Positions 7,911 to 17,122 of a stretch of 39,130 nt of DNA are shown here, piece by piece (within the stretch, counting starts at the first letter, position 1; each line of letters begins with the position of its first letter). Below the pieces are notes generated by a model. That model saw only the letters and a program-made list of their open reading frames with translations, did no database searches and was not told the origin of the DNA. The DNA is taken from positions 1 through 39,130 of the forward strand of contig JAFYXO010000034.1 in NCBI GenBank assembly GCA_017546125.1, given 5' to 3'. This stretch comes from Bacteroidales bacterium (GTDB lineage: Bacteria > Bacteroidota > Bacteroidia > Bacteroidales > UBA932). Made by a program: the position numbers and the translations under genes.

Positions 7911-8318
7911 TTATTTTTTAACTAAAGACCTCAGAAGATTATAAACATCGGGGTGATACCTTTTGAGGGTGTCACACATCCTCCTTTCGTCACTGAACCC
8001 TGCCAGCAGAGCCAGCTCCTTCACATCATATTTATATGGCTCACTGGTCAGCAACCCTATCAGAAAGTTTACCCTGTACTCCCTCTTGAGAGTTACAAAA
8101 CAGGTATTGTGCTTTCGGAGTGTCTCTGTAATATATGTACGGTTCGTCCCCACAAGATGGGCCAGGTCGTATATTGAAAATTCGGGATTGAGATATGGCT
8201 TCGTCTCCTCCATCACCAGCTTTATTTTCGGATAGAGCCTGGCGGCATATTTGTCCACCCTCCTGCCACTCTTCCTTCTACACACAAATACCCTAACAAT
8301 TCTCTTCCAAAGTCCCAT
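7911..8318 (-). CDS. small soluble AraC-type HTH protein, paralogue of its upstream neighbour
   Basis: 135 residues. The N-terminus is very basic (KRIVRVFVCRRKSGRR) with no convincing membrane span. Residues from about 38 on resemble the DNA-binding part of the neighbouring 374-residue regulator: EETKPYLNPEFSIYDLAHLV here against EEEKPYLNPDLSIGDVSDML there. The second HTH of an AraC module is recognisable (VKELALLAGFSDERRMCDTLKRYHP) but lacks the usual F-R-F ending with G-x-(S/T)P, so it is divergent. It starts inside the 3' end of the upstream regulator (26-base overlap), so expression is probably coupled. It could act as a co-regulator, a dimer-forming antagonist or a decaying duplicate. 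The frame and start are intact, so I annotate a gene rather than a pseudogene. Confidence 0.75.
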   Translation of the reverse strand: MGLWKRIVRVFVCRRKSGRRVDKYAARLYPKIKLVMEETKPYLNPEFSIYDLAHLVGTNRTYITETLRKHNTCFVTLKREYRVNFLIGLLTSEPYKYDVKELALLAGFSDERRMCDTLKRYHPDVYNLLRSLVKK

Positions 8319-9417
8319 TGTTCACCTCCTCCCTTTTAACCCATCTGCACCACTCCCCAGGTGTATGTCCGGTACAAATCTTAAAAGCATGATTGAATGA
8401 CGAAGCGTGCCTAAAACCACTTTTGGTCCTCATCTCATTCAGTGTCACAGTATGATCCTCCATAAACAGCCTTCTCGCCTCATTTACCCTATAATTGTTC
8501 ACAAACTCATTGAAATTCATATTCAGACTATTGTTCAACATCTTGGACAAGTACGATTTGTTTATGTAAAGCATATCTGAGACATCCCCTATTGACAAAT
8601 CGGGATTGAGATATGGCTTCTCCTCTTCAAAAAGCTGGTAGAGCCTCGCCTTGATCCCATATGCACCATACTCTATCCCCTTTTCAGAAAGAATCTCTGC
8701 AGACTTGCTGTCCCCTATGGAGAGGGCCCTGACCTCGGGAGAAGAGACATTTTTCTCCCACTTGTAAAACCATAATACCTGGAGGGCTACCACAAGGATT
8801 GTAAGGAGGGAGACAAAGATAGAGGCTAGCCACCCTGAATGGGTGATAAATACCAGTGAGAACAGGATATACGACACAAGGTCTGCGAGCACCACCACTA
8901 CAAATGACACATTGTTTATAAGAAGGAATACCTCTACTCTGATCTTCTTGTATACCGCCACGTAAAAAACCATAGCAGAGTGTGAACAGAAAACAATAAA
9001 ATATCCGACAAGTTTCATAAAAGGGAGGTTCACACCTACCCAGCAGAATATCGAAAATATGAGAGAGATCCCAAGAATACCACCGATCCACCAATAAAAA
9101 AACTCATAAGGGGCTTTACAGGCATCTCCCCTTAAAATTGGAACCATAAATAGGTTTCCCAGAAAAGGGAAAGTGATCAGCAGGTATATATCACCCAAAC
9201 ACTTCGATCCACACTCTGGTGCACCGAACCAGAGCCACCATACACTATTAATGGAGATGACCCCTATCGCGGACAAGAACAGTATTATCAGTTGGAGGAG
9301 AGACTTGTCTTTGCCCATTACACCCCTCTGATAACACAAAGCTGCCAAAATAAAAAAAAGGAGGAGCGGATAAATTCCACTCTCTCCTGTAAAAATTTGT
9401 AAAATGTTTCTTTCCAT
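8293..9417 (-). CDS. membrane-anchored AraC-family transcriptional regulator
   Basis: 374 residues. The N-terminal 230 residues hold about seven hydrophobic segments (for example about 18-30, 41-62, 78-95, 108-130, 133-152, 163-190, 198-218). The C-terminal 110 residues form an AraC DNA-binding domain: first HTH with SIGDVSDMLYINKSYLSKMLN, then FNEFVNNYRVNEARRL, then second HTH with SGFRHASSFNHAFKICTGHTPGEW. This 7TM-like plus AraC architecture is common in Bacteroidales, and its signal is usually unknown. A 12-bp inverted repeat overlaps the predicted promoter just upstream, consistent with autoregulation. The small downstream regulator overlaps its 3' end. Confidence 0.88.
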   Translation of the reverse strand: MERNILQIFTGESGIYPLLLFFILAALCYQRGVMGKDKSLLQLIILFLSAIGVISINSVWWLWFGAPECGSKCLGDIYLLITFPFLGNLFMVPILRGDACKAPYEFFYWWIGGILGISLIFSIFCWVGVNLPFMKLVGYFIVFCSHSAMVFYVAVYKKIRVEVFLLINNVSFVVVVLADLVSYILFSLVFITHSGWLASIFVSLLTILVVALQVLWFYKWEKNVSSPEVRALSIGDSKSAEILSEKGIEYGAYGIKARLYQLFEEEKPYLNPDLSIGDVSDMLYINKSYLSKMLNNSLNMNFNEFVNNYRVNEARRLFMEDHTVTLNEMRTKSGFRHASSFNHAFKICTGHTPGEWCRWVKREEVNNGTLEENC

Positions 9418-9422
9418 ATTTA

Positions 9423-9451
9423 AAATTTGTTGATGTTATATCAACAAATTT
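9423..9451. repeat. 12-bp perfect inverted repeat, candidate operator of the AraC pair
   Basis: AAATTTGTTGAT (9423-9434) and ATCAACAAATTT (9440-9451) are exact complements around the 5-base loop GTTAT. It lies immediately upstream of the regulator's ATG (9417), and its right arm contains most of the minus-strand -7 box. It could be an operator or a 5'-UTR hairpin. There is no T-run on the minus strand downstream, so a terminator is less likely. Confidence 0.55.
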
Positions 9452-9452
9452 A
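9445..9452 (-). promoter_or_regulatory. -7 element for the AraC regulator pair
   Basis: Minus-strand TAAATTTG (9452-9445), 27 bases before the ATG at 9417. It is embedded in the right arm of the inverted repeat, so a protein bound to the repeat would block RNA polymerase. Confidence 0.45.
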
Positions 9453-9510
9453 CCTAGGAAGAACACTACTCAATGAATTAGTAATCAGGTAGATATAAAA
9501 ATAAACTGAA

Positions 9511-9540
9511 TTTTAAAATTCCTCACTGATTTTTAAAATT
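9511..9540. repeat. AT-only repeated palindrome after the second yitT gene
   Basis: TTTTAAAATT occurs at 9511-9520 and again at 9531-9540, the second overlapping the yitT stop codon. The copies can pair as an all-AT stem around a 10-base loop. It is a weak candidate terminator. The rest of 9418-9539 holds only the inverted repeat and promoter described above. Confidence 0.3.
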
Positions 9541-10442
9541 TATTTCTTGATCTGGTCGAATCCCTGACCGTAAACACCCCTTACACTACCCTCAGACATG
9601 AATGCATCTTTATCCTCCTCCTTCACAATTTTGTACAAAAAGTTCATATCTGTTTTTTTGGCGATTACCAGAAGTATCTTGCCATTCTGTTTTGAGAACC
9701 AACCCTGACCATCCAAGACAGTAACTCCACGACGGAGTTCATTGGAGATTCTGTCGGCTATAGCTGCATAATTCTTTGAGAATATAAACATCTGGATCGA
9801 CTGCTTCATACCCGATAGCAATAGATCGAGTGTGGTGGCACAGACACCTGTCACCATATAACCGTAAATCACATTGGCAAACTTGGCACCCAACGACAAA
9901 TCGTTAGGGAGAAGTATAGATGAGGCGATGATAAATATATCCAGATAGAGGATAATCTTACCGGGAGATACATTTCTGTATTTGGTAATCATCAACGCTA
10001 TAATATCTGTACCACCTGTACTGCCACCTTGTGAGAAAGTCAACGCTATACCCACACCAGAAATGGCACCACCGATAATGGCTGACATAAATTTACCGTT
10101 GGAGATGGCTATCTCCTGGATGAACGCATCCGATATTACCTCGGGAAGGATTTTGAAAAATGCCGAGGCCATCACGATGGCAAATACAGTTTTGAATCCA
10201 AAACCTTTCCCCAACACCTTAAGAGCTATCAGAAGCAATATAAAGTTAATCAGGAAATATGAATAGCTTACAGGGAATCCTGTTGCATAGTAGATGAGTG
10301 CACCGATACCGGACACACCTCCACCCACCATCTGATGAGGGATGATGAATATATCCCATCCCGCTGTATAACAAAGCAGACCAAGGGTAATTATAATATA
10401 CTCCTTGAGTACACCTATGATTCTTTTTGTTTTTTGTTCCAT
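9540..10442 (-). CDS. YitT family membrane protein (second of a tandem pair)
   Basis: 300 residues. YitT proteins have five or six membrane spans (YitT_membrane/DUF161) and a C-terminal cytoplasmic DUF2179 domain. Here hydrophobic segments occupy roughly residues 13-210, with the family-typical GGGVSGIGALIYY (41-53) and the FSQGGSTGGTDIIALMI block. The DUF2179 part (about 220-300) ends in VRGVYGQGFDQIK. The molecular function is not established for most members; transport roles have been proposed. It overlaps the end of the preceding yitT gene by 28 bases and closely resembles it, so the pair arose by duplication and is probably translated together, perhaps as a heteromer. Confidence 0.9.
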   Translation of the reverse strand: MEQKTKRIIGVLKEYIIITLGLLCYTAGWDIFIIPHQMVGGGVSGIGALIYYATGFPVSYSYFLINFILLLIALKVLGKGFGFKTVFAIVMASAFFKILPEVISDAFIQEIAISNGKFMSAIIGGAISGVGIALTFSQGGSTGGTDIIALMITKYRNVSPGKIILYLDIFIIASSILLPNDLSLGAKFANVIYGYMVTGVCATTLDLLLSGMKQSIQMFIFSKNYAAIADRISNELRRGVTVLDGQGWFSKQNGKILLVIAKKTDMNFLYKIVKEEDKDAFMSEGSVRGVYGQGFDQIKK

Positions 10443-11323
10443 TTTATTTTTCCTCCTGCTTTTATCTGATCAAAGCCCTGTCCATAGACGCTTTGAACCT
10501 GCGTAACCGACGTAAATGCTTTATCATCTATCTCCTTGATGGTATTCATCACTTCAGAAAGTGAGTATTTCCTTACCACTACCAGCAACACTTTGGTATC
10601 ATTTTTAGAGTACCAGCCGGTAGCGCTGAGTGCTGTCACACCTTTATCCCTTTGATGAACCAGCGTGTTGGCTATCTCTTCATACTTCGACGAGAATATC
10701 AATATTTGTACCGACTGCTTGTTGCCGGTAAGGAGCATATCGAGGGTATATGTGAATGACACCATCTGTATATAGCCATACACCACATCCTGAAGCCCTT
10801 TCTCTGGAAGGAATGCGATGGATCCTATTATTATCAGGTCACACCACATAAAAACTGTTCCGGGAGAGACTTCCCTGTATTTGCCTATTACCAATGCTAT
10901 GATATCGGTACCTCCGGTACTTCCCCCCTGCATGAAGATCATATAGATACCCACACCACCGATAGCACCTCCAAGAAGGGCATTGATGAATGATTCGTCT
11001 ATATTTGAGCTCCATGGGATCAGATCAGGCAACACCTTAAGCAGTATTGAAGAGAGGATGATGGAGTAAATGGTCTTTACCCCAAACCCTTTGCCCAACA
11101 CAATCGTGCCGATAATCAACAAAGCTGCATTGATCAGCAGATATGAGAACGATACCGGCACAAGTCCGTCAGTAGCGTACTGTATGACTGTTGCCATACC
11201 GGTCACACCTCCGCCGGAGATCCCATTTGGAATCAGGAAGGAGGTCCAGCTCCAGCAATATAGAAATGCACCTATCGATATAAGGGCATACTCTTTAATG
11301 AATTTCAGTTTTTCGTTTTTCAC
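10415..11323 (-). CDS. YitT family membrane protein (first of a tandem pair)
   Basis: 302 residues with the same layout as its downstream paralogue: membrane domain with GGGVTGMATVIQYA near residue 38, FMQGGSTGGTDIIALVIGKYREVSPG in the middle, and a C-terminal DUF2179 domain ending in VQSVYGQGFDQIKAGGK. The shared blocks (QGGSTGGTDIIAL, SVYGQGFDQIK) show direct paralogy. It begins one base after the leuS stop codon, so it is probably read from the leuS transcript. Why leucyl-tRNA synthetase and YitT proteins should be linked is unclear. Confidence 0.9.
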   Translation of the reverse strand: MKNEKLKFIKEYALISIGAFLYCWSWTSFLIPNGISGGGVTGMATVIQYATDGLVPVSFSYLLINAALLIIGTIVLGKGFGVKTIYSIILSSILLKVLPDLIPWSSNIDESFINALLGGAIGGVGIYMIFMQGGSTGGTDIIALVIGKYREVSPGTVFMWCDLIIIGSIAFLPEKGLQDVVYGYIQMVSFTYTLDMLLTGNKQSVQILIFSSKYEEIANTLVHQRDKGVTALSATGWYSKNDTKVLLVVVRKYSLSEVMNTIKEIDDKAFTSVTQVQSVYGQGFDQIKAGGKIKWNKKQKES

Positions 11324-11324
11324 T

Positions 11325-14087
11325 TTAGCAAACGATATTAATAATCTTTGAAGGGACTACAATTACCTTTTTTACAGCTGCACCTGCAAGATACTTGGCT
11401 GTATTCTCATCTGCAAGGACAGCGGCCTCCACCTCTTTTGGTGAGAGAGATTTCGAAAGATTGATTTTGAATCTCATCTTACCGTTGAAAGATACAGGGT
11501 ATTCAAACGAATCCTCTACTGTGTAAGCCTCCACATACTCAGGGAACGAAGCGAAGGTGATGCTCTCGGTGTGGCCAAGTGCCTCCCAAAGCTCCTCACT
11601 GATGTGTGGTGCAAATGGAGATAGAAGGATCACTATTTGCTCCAATACCTCTTTCGAGCAGCATTTCAAGTCTGAAAGTTCGTTGATAGCGATCATAAAT
11701 GCACTCACAGATGTATTGAATGAGAATGTCTCAATATCTGTCTGAACCTTCTTGATAAGTTTGTGAAGAACCTTCATCTCAGCAGGTGTACCTTTCTGAT
11801 CTTTTACCAGATATTCATCACCTTTGAAGTACAGTCTCCAAAGTTTTTTCAAGAATCTGTGTACACCATCAATACCTTTGGTATCCCAAGGTTTGGACTG
11901 CTCAAGAGGGCCCAAGAACATCTCATACATTCTCAATGTATCTGCACCGTAATCGTTACATACATTGTCAGGGTTCACCACGTTGAACATGGATTTACTC
12001 ATCTTCTCTACAGCCCAGCCGCAGATATACTCGCCATCTTCAAGGATAAACTCTGCATTTGCATAATCAGGCATCCAGTTTCTGAACGCCTCAAGATCAA
12101 GTCTGTCGTGATTCACAATATTCACATCCACGTGAATCTCAGTGGTATCATATTGGTCTTTAAGACCGTATGAAACGAATGTATTGGTGTTCTTGATTCT
12201 GTATACAAAGTTTGAACGACCCTGGATCATACCCTGGTTGATCAATTTCTTGAAAGGCTCTTTCTCACATACACAGCCCAAGTCATACAAGAACTTGTTC
12301 CAGAAACGCGAGTAGATCAAGTGACCTGTAGCGTGCTCAGTACCACCGATGTACAAGTCAACATTGCGCCAGTACTCATCAGCCTCCTTGCTCACAAGCG
12401 CCTCAGAGTTATGAGGGTCCATATATCTCAAATAGTATGCACTACTTCCGGCAAAACCCGGCATGGTGCTCATCTCGATAGGGAAACCGTCGCAGTTCCA
12501 GTCTTTGGCACGTGCCAATGGTGGCTCACCTGCCTCAGTAGGAAGGAATTTATCCACCTCAGGCAATTCCAATGGAAGTTTGGACTCATCCATTGCTACC
12601 GCAATACCATCTTTGAAATAGATTGGGAATGGTTCACCCCAATATCTTTGTCTTGAGAAGATAGCATCTCTGAGTCTGTAGTTCACTTTTCTCTTACCGA
12701 TACCCATCTCCTCCACTTTGTCGATAGCTGCAGGGATCGCCTCTTTAACAGACATACCGTTTAGGAAGCCTGAGTTGCACATGATACCCTCTTTGGCATC
12801 AAAGCTCTCCTCTGATACGTCGCAACCCTCGATCAATGGGATAATAGGGAGGTCAAAGTGTTTCGCGAAAGCGTAGTCTCTGCTGTCGTGTGCAGGAACA
12901 GCCATAATCGCACCTGTACCATAACCGGCAAGTACATATTCAGAGATCCATACAGGAACTTTTTCACCAGTCAATGGATTGATACCATAAGAACCTGAGA
13001 AGACACCTGTAACCTTTTTGGTCTCGGCCATTCTCTCCCTCTCAGTCTTCTTCTTGGCCATATTCAAGTACTCTTCCACAGCCTCTTTCTGCTCCGGTGT
13101 GGTTAGAAGATCCACCCATTCGCTCTCCGGTGCAAGTACCATGAATGTAACACCGAACACTGTATCTGCTCTGGTGGTAAAAATAGTAACATCGTACTCT
13201 TGAGTGCCGTTTGATACTTTGAAGATCATCTCAGCACCTTGAGATTTTCCGATCCAGTTTCTCTGCATCTCTTTCAGAGAGTCGGTCCAGTCAAGCTCTT
13301 CAAGCTCAGAAAGGAGTCTTTCTGCGTAAGCAGATACCCTCAGCTGCCACTGCTTCATCTTCTTCTGCTCCACAGGGTGACCACCTCTGACAGAGAAACC
13401 CTCCTTAACCTCATCGTTGGCAAGCACTGTTCCCAATGCAGGGCACCAGTTTACAGAAGTCTCACCCTGATATGCGATACGATATTTCATAAGGATATCG
13501 TTCTGGGTCTTCTCGTCGAAAGAGTTCCATTGCTCTGCTGAGAAAACATCCACATCACCTGAAGCGGCATTTACATTTGCATTGCCTTCAGCTGAGAATT
13601 TTGCAACAAGTTCAGAAATAGGCTCTGCCTTCTCTGTATCCTTATTGTACCAATGGTCAAACATCTTCAAGAATGCCCATTGGGTCCATTTGTAATATTC
13701 GGGGTCGCAAGTTCTCACCTCACGCGACCAGTCATAAGAGAAGCCGATGCGGTCCATCTGCTCTCTGTATCTTGCGATGTTTTTCTCAGTGGTGGTAGCA
13801 GGGTGCTGACCTGTCTGGATAGCGTATTGCTCAGCAGGGAGACCAAATGCATCGTAACCCATAGGGTGAAGCACGTTGAACCCCTTAAGTCTTTTGAATC
13901 TGCTGTATATGTCGCTGGCGATATAACCTAGAGGGTGACCTACGTGAAGACCCGCCCCAGATGGGTATGGGAACATATCCAAAACATAGTATTTTGGTTT
14001 GGATGGGTCAATATTTACCTGATAAGTTTTTTTGTCTGCCCAATAGGCTTGCCATTTCTTTTCAATGTCGAGAAAGTTGTATTCCAT
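11325..14087 (-). CDS. leuS: leucyl-tRNA synthetase
   Basis: 920 residues, a class Ia aminoacyl-tRNA synthetase, longer than the E. coli enzyme (860) as is usual in Bacteroidetes. The HIGH signature is HVGH (48-51), preceded by [10 protein letters not shown]. The editing (CP1) domain follows with [16 protein letters not shown] and [17 protein letters not shown]. The KMSKS motif is present as [14 protein letters not shown]. An extra segment before KMSKS ([16 protein letters not shown] to [11 protein letters not shown]) accounts for much of the added length. The C-terminal anticodon-binding and LeuRS domains are complete. It is first in an operon with two yitT genes and has a plausible promoter 21 bases upstream. 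I found no T-box or leader peptide. Confidence 0.97.
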   Translation of the reverse strand: MEYNFLDIEKKWQAYWADKKTYQVNIDPSKPKYYVLDMFPYPSGAGLHVGHPLGYIASDIYSRFKRLKGFNVLHPMGYDAFGLPAEQYAIQTGQHPATTTEKNIARYREQMDRIGFSYDWSREVRTCDPEYYKWTQWAFLKMFDHWYNKDTEKAEPISELVAKFSAEGNANVNAASGDVDVFSAEQWNSFDEKTQNDILMKYRIAYQGETSVNWCPALGTVLANDEVKEGFSVRGGHPVEQKKMKQWQLRVSAYAERLLSELEELDWTDSLKEMQRNWIGKSQGAEMIFKVSNGTQEYDVTIFTTRADTVFGVTFMVLAPESEWVDLLTTPEQKEAVEEYLNMAKKKTERERMAETKKVTGVFSGSYGINPLTGEKVPVWISEYVLAGYGTGAIMAVPAHDSRDYAFAKHFDLPIIPLIEGCDVSEESFDAKEGIMCNSGFLNGMSVKEAIPAAIDKVEEMGIGKRKVNYRLRDAIFSRQRYWGEPFPIYFKDGIAVAMDESKLPLELPEVDKFLPTEAGEPPLARAKDWNCDGFPIEMSTMPGFAGSSAYYLRYMDPHNSEALVSKEADEYWRNVDLYIGGTEHATGHLIYSRFWNKFLYDLGCVCEKEPFKKLINQGMIQGRSNFVYRIKNTNTFVSYGLKDQYDTTEIHVDVNIVNHDRLDLEAFRNWMPDYANAEFILEDGEYICGWAVEKMSKSMFNVVNPDNVCNDYGADTLRMYEMFLGPLEQSKPWDTKGIDGVHRFLKKLWRLYFKGDEYLVKDQKGTPAEMKVLHKLIKKVQTDIETFSFNTSVSAFMIAINELSDLKCCSKEVLEQIVILLSPFAPHISEELWEALGHTESITFASFPEYVEAYTVEDSFEYPVSFNGKMRFKINLSKSLSPKEVEAAVLADENTAKYLAGAAVKKVIVVPSKIINIVC

Positions 14088-14108
14088 AGTGTTTCAATTC
14101 TATCTCGG

Positions 14109-14116
14109 CAAAGTTA
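14109..14116 (-). promoter_or_regulatory. -7 element for leuS-yitT-yitT
   Basis: Minus-strand TAACTTTG (14116-14109) lies 21 bases before the leuS ATG (14087), in the 46-base gap after the M28-like gene. The -33 box is not obvious. Confidence 0.5.
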
Positions 14117-14133
14117 TGAAAAAAGAGAATATC

Positions 14134-15426
14134 CTATCTCTTTTTAAGCCTAAATTCTATAGGTAAAGAGTATTTGACCCTCACTTTTTCACCATTCTTG
14201 ATGGCCGGCCTCCATTTGGGGGATGCAGAGACTACCCTTACAGCTTCCCTGTCAAGATCCTCATCCACACTTCTTATCACTTTAACATTGGTCACAGTGC
14301 CGTCTGCCTCCACCACAAACTCCACATTCACAACACCTTGAATACCCATATCTATCGCCACTTGAGGATATCTCAGATATACATACACCCACTCTTCCAG
14401 GAAGTTCCTCTCATCACCCTTGAAGAACTCAGGGGCCTTGTCCACTTCGTATGGAGAGTAAGCCATTTTTCCACCCACCACTTCACTTTTGGCAGGTGCT
14501 TCTACCTTATGATCCATAGCTGCCACATCCATAACGAAAGAGTACAAATATTCACAGACACCCTCCATGAGACCATAGTCAAGTGACTCGGCATCATCCC
14601 TAAGTGTATAAAGATCGTTGTGTGCACCTGTGGTAAACAGTGCCACAGGGATCTGCTGCTCGTAAAAAGCGAGGTAGTCAGAAGAAGGGACCCTTCCTGA
14701 CCCCATCTGAGGCATCATGAACATCAGTTTGTTTGAAACCCTGTTTACAGCATTGGTAATATCGGGATTGGGGATACAAGTGTAGTAAGTAAAAGCATTC
14801 GAAGGGCCGCTCCTGCCTACAGTATTGATGTCGACCATCATCGATATATCATTTTTCTGCTGGAACGCACGGTTTATGAAGTACCAGGAGCCTGCCATAC
14901 CCTCCTCTTTAGCTCCAAATCCCACGAAGATAATGGAGCGTCTGAACATGAATGAGGATGACGATATCTTTTTGGCCAACTCTATAAGACAGGCTACACC
15001 TGAAGCATTTGCATCAGCTCCCGGGTATATCTGTAACTGCTTGGAACCATTCACATTAAGGATATGCGTCCCGATATTGTCCAGATTTGCACCCACTACG
15101 ATATACTCATTCCTGAGTTCAGGATCATAACCCTGAACTATACCCACTATATTTCTCGACAGGAGAGAATCCCCGTTCTCCACAATGTAGAAATCCTGCC
15201 CACCTTTACCGGTAAGCATCTCCACACCATTCTTCTCCAGCTCACTATAGAGATACTCCGCTGCAAGGCGTTCACCTTCGCTTCCAGCCTTTCTTCCTTT
15301 GAGTTCTGGGGAGGTAAGATAATCTACATGCTTTATGAGATTCTTCTCCACATTCTCCCTTTGTCCGAAAGAGATGAGTGAAAATGAGAGACCAATAAGT
15401 ATAGCGGCAAATCTGAAACGTAACAT
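14134..15426 (-). CDS. secreted M28-fold protein with TonB C-terminal domain, probable pseudopeptidase
   Basis: 430 residues. Residues 1-22 are a signal peptide. Residues about 28-300 match the M28 aminopeptidase fold by motif order: VVGANLDNIG, PGADANASG, GFGAKEEGMAGS, VDINTVGR and TGAHNDLYTLRDDAE. Against the family pattern (GAHxDHxG, GADDNASG, GEEEGLLGS, NLDMVGR, GAHxDYHxxxDD) the zinc ligands are changed: His to Asn114, bridging Asp to Ala139, Asp to Asn201, His to Tyr273. The general-base Glu is Lys173; only ligand Glu174 remains. Zinc-dependent hydrolysis is therefore unlikely. Residues about 345-430 form a TonB C-terminal domain (RYPQVAIDMGIQGVVNVEF to SLPIEFRL). I infer a periplasmic or envelope binding/scaffold role. 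It lies downstream of gcvT behind a strong terminator, so it is probably transcribed separately, though I see no exact TAnnTTTG box in the gap. Confidence 0.85.
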   Translation of the reverse strand: MLRFRFAAILIGLSFSLISFGQRENVEKNLIKHVDYLTSPELKGRKAGSEGERLAAEYLYSELEKNGVEMLTGKGGQDFYIVENGDSLLSRNIVGIVQGYDPELRNEYIVVGANLDNIGTHILNVNGSKQLQIYPGADANASGVACLIELAKKISSSSFMFRRSIIFVGFGAKEEGMAGSWYFINRAFQQKNDISMMVDINTVGRSGPSNAFTYYTCIPNPDITNAVNRVSNKLMFMMPQMGSGRVPSSDYLAFYEQQIPVALFTTGAHNDLYTLRDDAESLDYGLMEGVCEYLYSFVMDVAAMDHKVEAPAKSEVVGGKMAYSPYEVDKAPEFFKGDERNFLEEWVYVYLRYPQVAIDMGIQGVVNVEFVVEADGTVTNVKVIRSVDEDLDREAVRVVSASPKWRPAIKNGEKVRVKYSLPIEFRLKKR

Positions 15427-15450
15427 AAATCTATTATTAGGTATTTACAC

Positions 15451-15482
15451 AAAAGAGGCCCCACAAAAATGGGGCCCTTTTT
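15451..15482 (-). terminator. intrinsic terminator after gcvT
   Basis: GGCCCC (15457-15462) pairs with GGGGCC (15471-15476) around an 8-base loop. AAAAG and CTTTT flanks extend the stem and supply a T-run (TCTTTT) on the minus strand, where gcvT has just ended at 15503. The + strand also ends in CTTTTT, so it could work in both directions. Confidence 0.8.
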
Positions 15483-15502
15483 GAAAAGTATACTTAAAAA
15501 CT

Positions 15503-16609
15503 TTATTTCTTATAGAAAGGGGTCTTAACCACTTTAGCTTTAAGAAGTCTTCCTCTTACATTGATAAAGATCTCAGAATCAACTTTATTGTAAGGGGTAG
15601 CCACATAAGCCATACCTACAGGTTTCTTCATAGATGGAGACATGGTACCTGAAGTCACTTGACCGATCTCATTACCCTCTGCATCGCATACAGGGTAACC
15701 GTGACGTGGAACACCTTTGTCCACCAACTCAAAACCTACAAGTTTACGTTTCAAGCCCTCTGCTTTTTGAGCCAACAAATACTCTTTGTCAAGGAAGTCA
15801 CCTTTCACGTCATTGAACTTGGTAGCCCAGCCAAGACCTGCCTCAAGTGGAGAGGTAGTGTCGTCGATGTCGTTACCGTATAGGCAGAAACCCATTTCCA
15901 AACGTAGAGTATCACGAGCGCCCAAACCGATAGGTCTGATACCGAACTCTTCACCTGCAGCGAAAACGGCCTCCCAAAGTTTGTCAGCATCTTCGTTAGC
16001 TGCATAAACCTCGCATCCGCCAGCACCGGTATAACCTGTAGTAGATAAGATAACATCTTTGATACCACCAAGATTCAATTTCTTGAATGTGTAGTACTCC
16101 ATATCCACTACATTCTGATCACAGATCTTTTGCATAACCTCAAGAGCTTTAGGACCTTGGATAGCTAGCTGGCAAATCTCATCAGAAGCATTGTAAAGCT
16201 CTTTGCCTACTGTAAGACCGAACTTGGGAGCATACTCACAAAGGTGTGCCCAGTCCTTATCTGTATTGGCAGCATTAACAACCAAAAGATAGGTAACAGA
16301 GTCGATGCAATAAACCAAAAGGTCATCTACAATACCACCTTTACCATTAGGGAAACATGTGTATTGTACTTTACCTGGATATAGAACAGAGACATCATTT
16401 GATGTAACATATTGTAGGAAAGGTAGAGCGTTCTCACCTTTAACCCAAATTTCTCCCATGTGAGAAACGTCAAATACACCCACACCGTTTCTTACAGTGT
16501 TGTGTTCTTCATTAATACCCACATACTCTACAGGCATATTATAACCTGCAAATGGAACCATCTTGGCACCAAGATCGATATGTCTCTGAGTGAAAGCTGT
16601 TGTCTTCAT
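15503..16609 (-). CDS. gcvT: glycine cleavage system T protein (aminomethyltransferase)
   Basis: 368 residues, full length. The T protein transfers the aminomethyl carbon from the H-protein lipoyl arm to tetrahydrofolate and releases ammonia. The sequence begins with the family pattern [26 protein letters not shown] and has [26 protein letters not shown] and [20 protein letters not shown], with the folate-binding Asp in the first half. The other glycine-cleavage genes (gcvH, gcvP) are not in the window. It starts 16 bases after the SPOR lipoprotein stop codon and is probably transcribed from that gene's promoter. A strong terminator follows. No glycine riboswitch is visible upstream. Confidence 0.96.
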   Translation of the reverse strand: MKTTAFTQRHIDLGAKMVPFAGYNMPVEYVGINEEHNTVRNGVGVFDVSHMGEIWVKGENALPFLQYVTSNDVSVLYPGKVQYTCFPNGKGGIVDDLLVYCIDSVTYLLVVNAANTDKDWAHLCEYAPKFGLTVGKELYNASDEICQLAIQGPKALEVMQKICDQNVVDMEYYTFKKLNLGGIKDVILSTTGYTGAGGCEVYAANEDADKLWEAVFAAGEEFGIRPIGLGARDTLRLEMGFCLYGNDIDDTTSPLEAGLGWATKFNDVKGDFLDKEYLLAQKAEGLKRKLVGFELVDKGVPRHGYPVCDAEGNEIGQVTSGTMSPSMKKPVGMAYVATPYNKVDSEIFINVRGRLLKAKVVKTPFYKK

Positions 16610-16625
16610 ATCTGTATATTATTCT

Positions 16626-17096
16626 TTATTCGTGTAATCCTTGTTTGACATCGTATACCCACACATCTTCCGGACAATACTCATATTCGAGCAATTCATC
16701 CAAGATTCTCAAAGCCTCTTGAAGATTGTTTGTAGATGCTGCAGACACCAATTCAAAACCGTTTTTGAATTTGATAGCTTTGGGGGTATAGTTATTTTTC
16801 TCCAGGAAAGCATACATCTTCTCTGCATTGCCTTGAACTTTGAAGCTGCCCAAAACCACATAGAATCTGTCTTTCAAAGCATTTTTCTCAGCCTCCATAG
16901 CTGCAAGAAGTGCCAATGAGTCTGCTTTCGCTTTATTTATTGAGTCAAGCTCCCTTTGTTTTTTGGCCTGAGCTTCGATTCTCATCCTTTCAATATCTTT
17001 TGACGTTGGTTTTCCTACCAATGAACGGAAAAAATCACAACTTGTCAACATGGTCGCTGCTATTAGAAACAACGAAAATATTCTCACAATTTTCAT
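16626..17096 (-). CDS. SPOR-domain lipoprotein
   Basis: 156 residues. The lipobox TMLTSC places the lipidated Cys at residue 20, so the mature protein is anchored in a membrane facing the periplasm. A charged helical linker (about 35-75, rich in K, E, A and R) leads to a SPOR domain at about 78-150 (DRFYVVLGSFKVQGNAEKMYAFL to DVWVYDVK). SPOR domains bind glycan strands stripped of stem peptides and localise proteins to division sites, so a septal envelope role is likely. It has the best-spaced promoter on this strand and is followed by gcvT, a metabolic gene with no evident link. Confidence 0.88.
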   Translation of the reverse strand: MKIVRIFSLFLIAATMLTSCDFFRSLVGKPTSKDIERMRIEAQAKKQRELDSINKAKADSLALLAAMEAEKNALKDRFYVVLGSFKVQGNAEKMYAFLEKNNYTPKAIKFKNGFELVSAASTNNLQEALRILDELLEYEYCPEDVWVYDVKQGLHE

Positions 17097-17122
17097 AACA
17101 GATAAGTTTATATTATTTCAAA

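Noticed and set aside
7911-8318. Small AraC gene as a frameshifted fragment of the upstream regulator
   Set aside because: The upstream gene already has a complete AraC domain. The short gene has its own start and stop and a distinct N-terminus.
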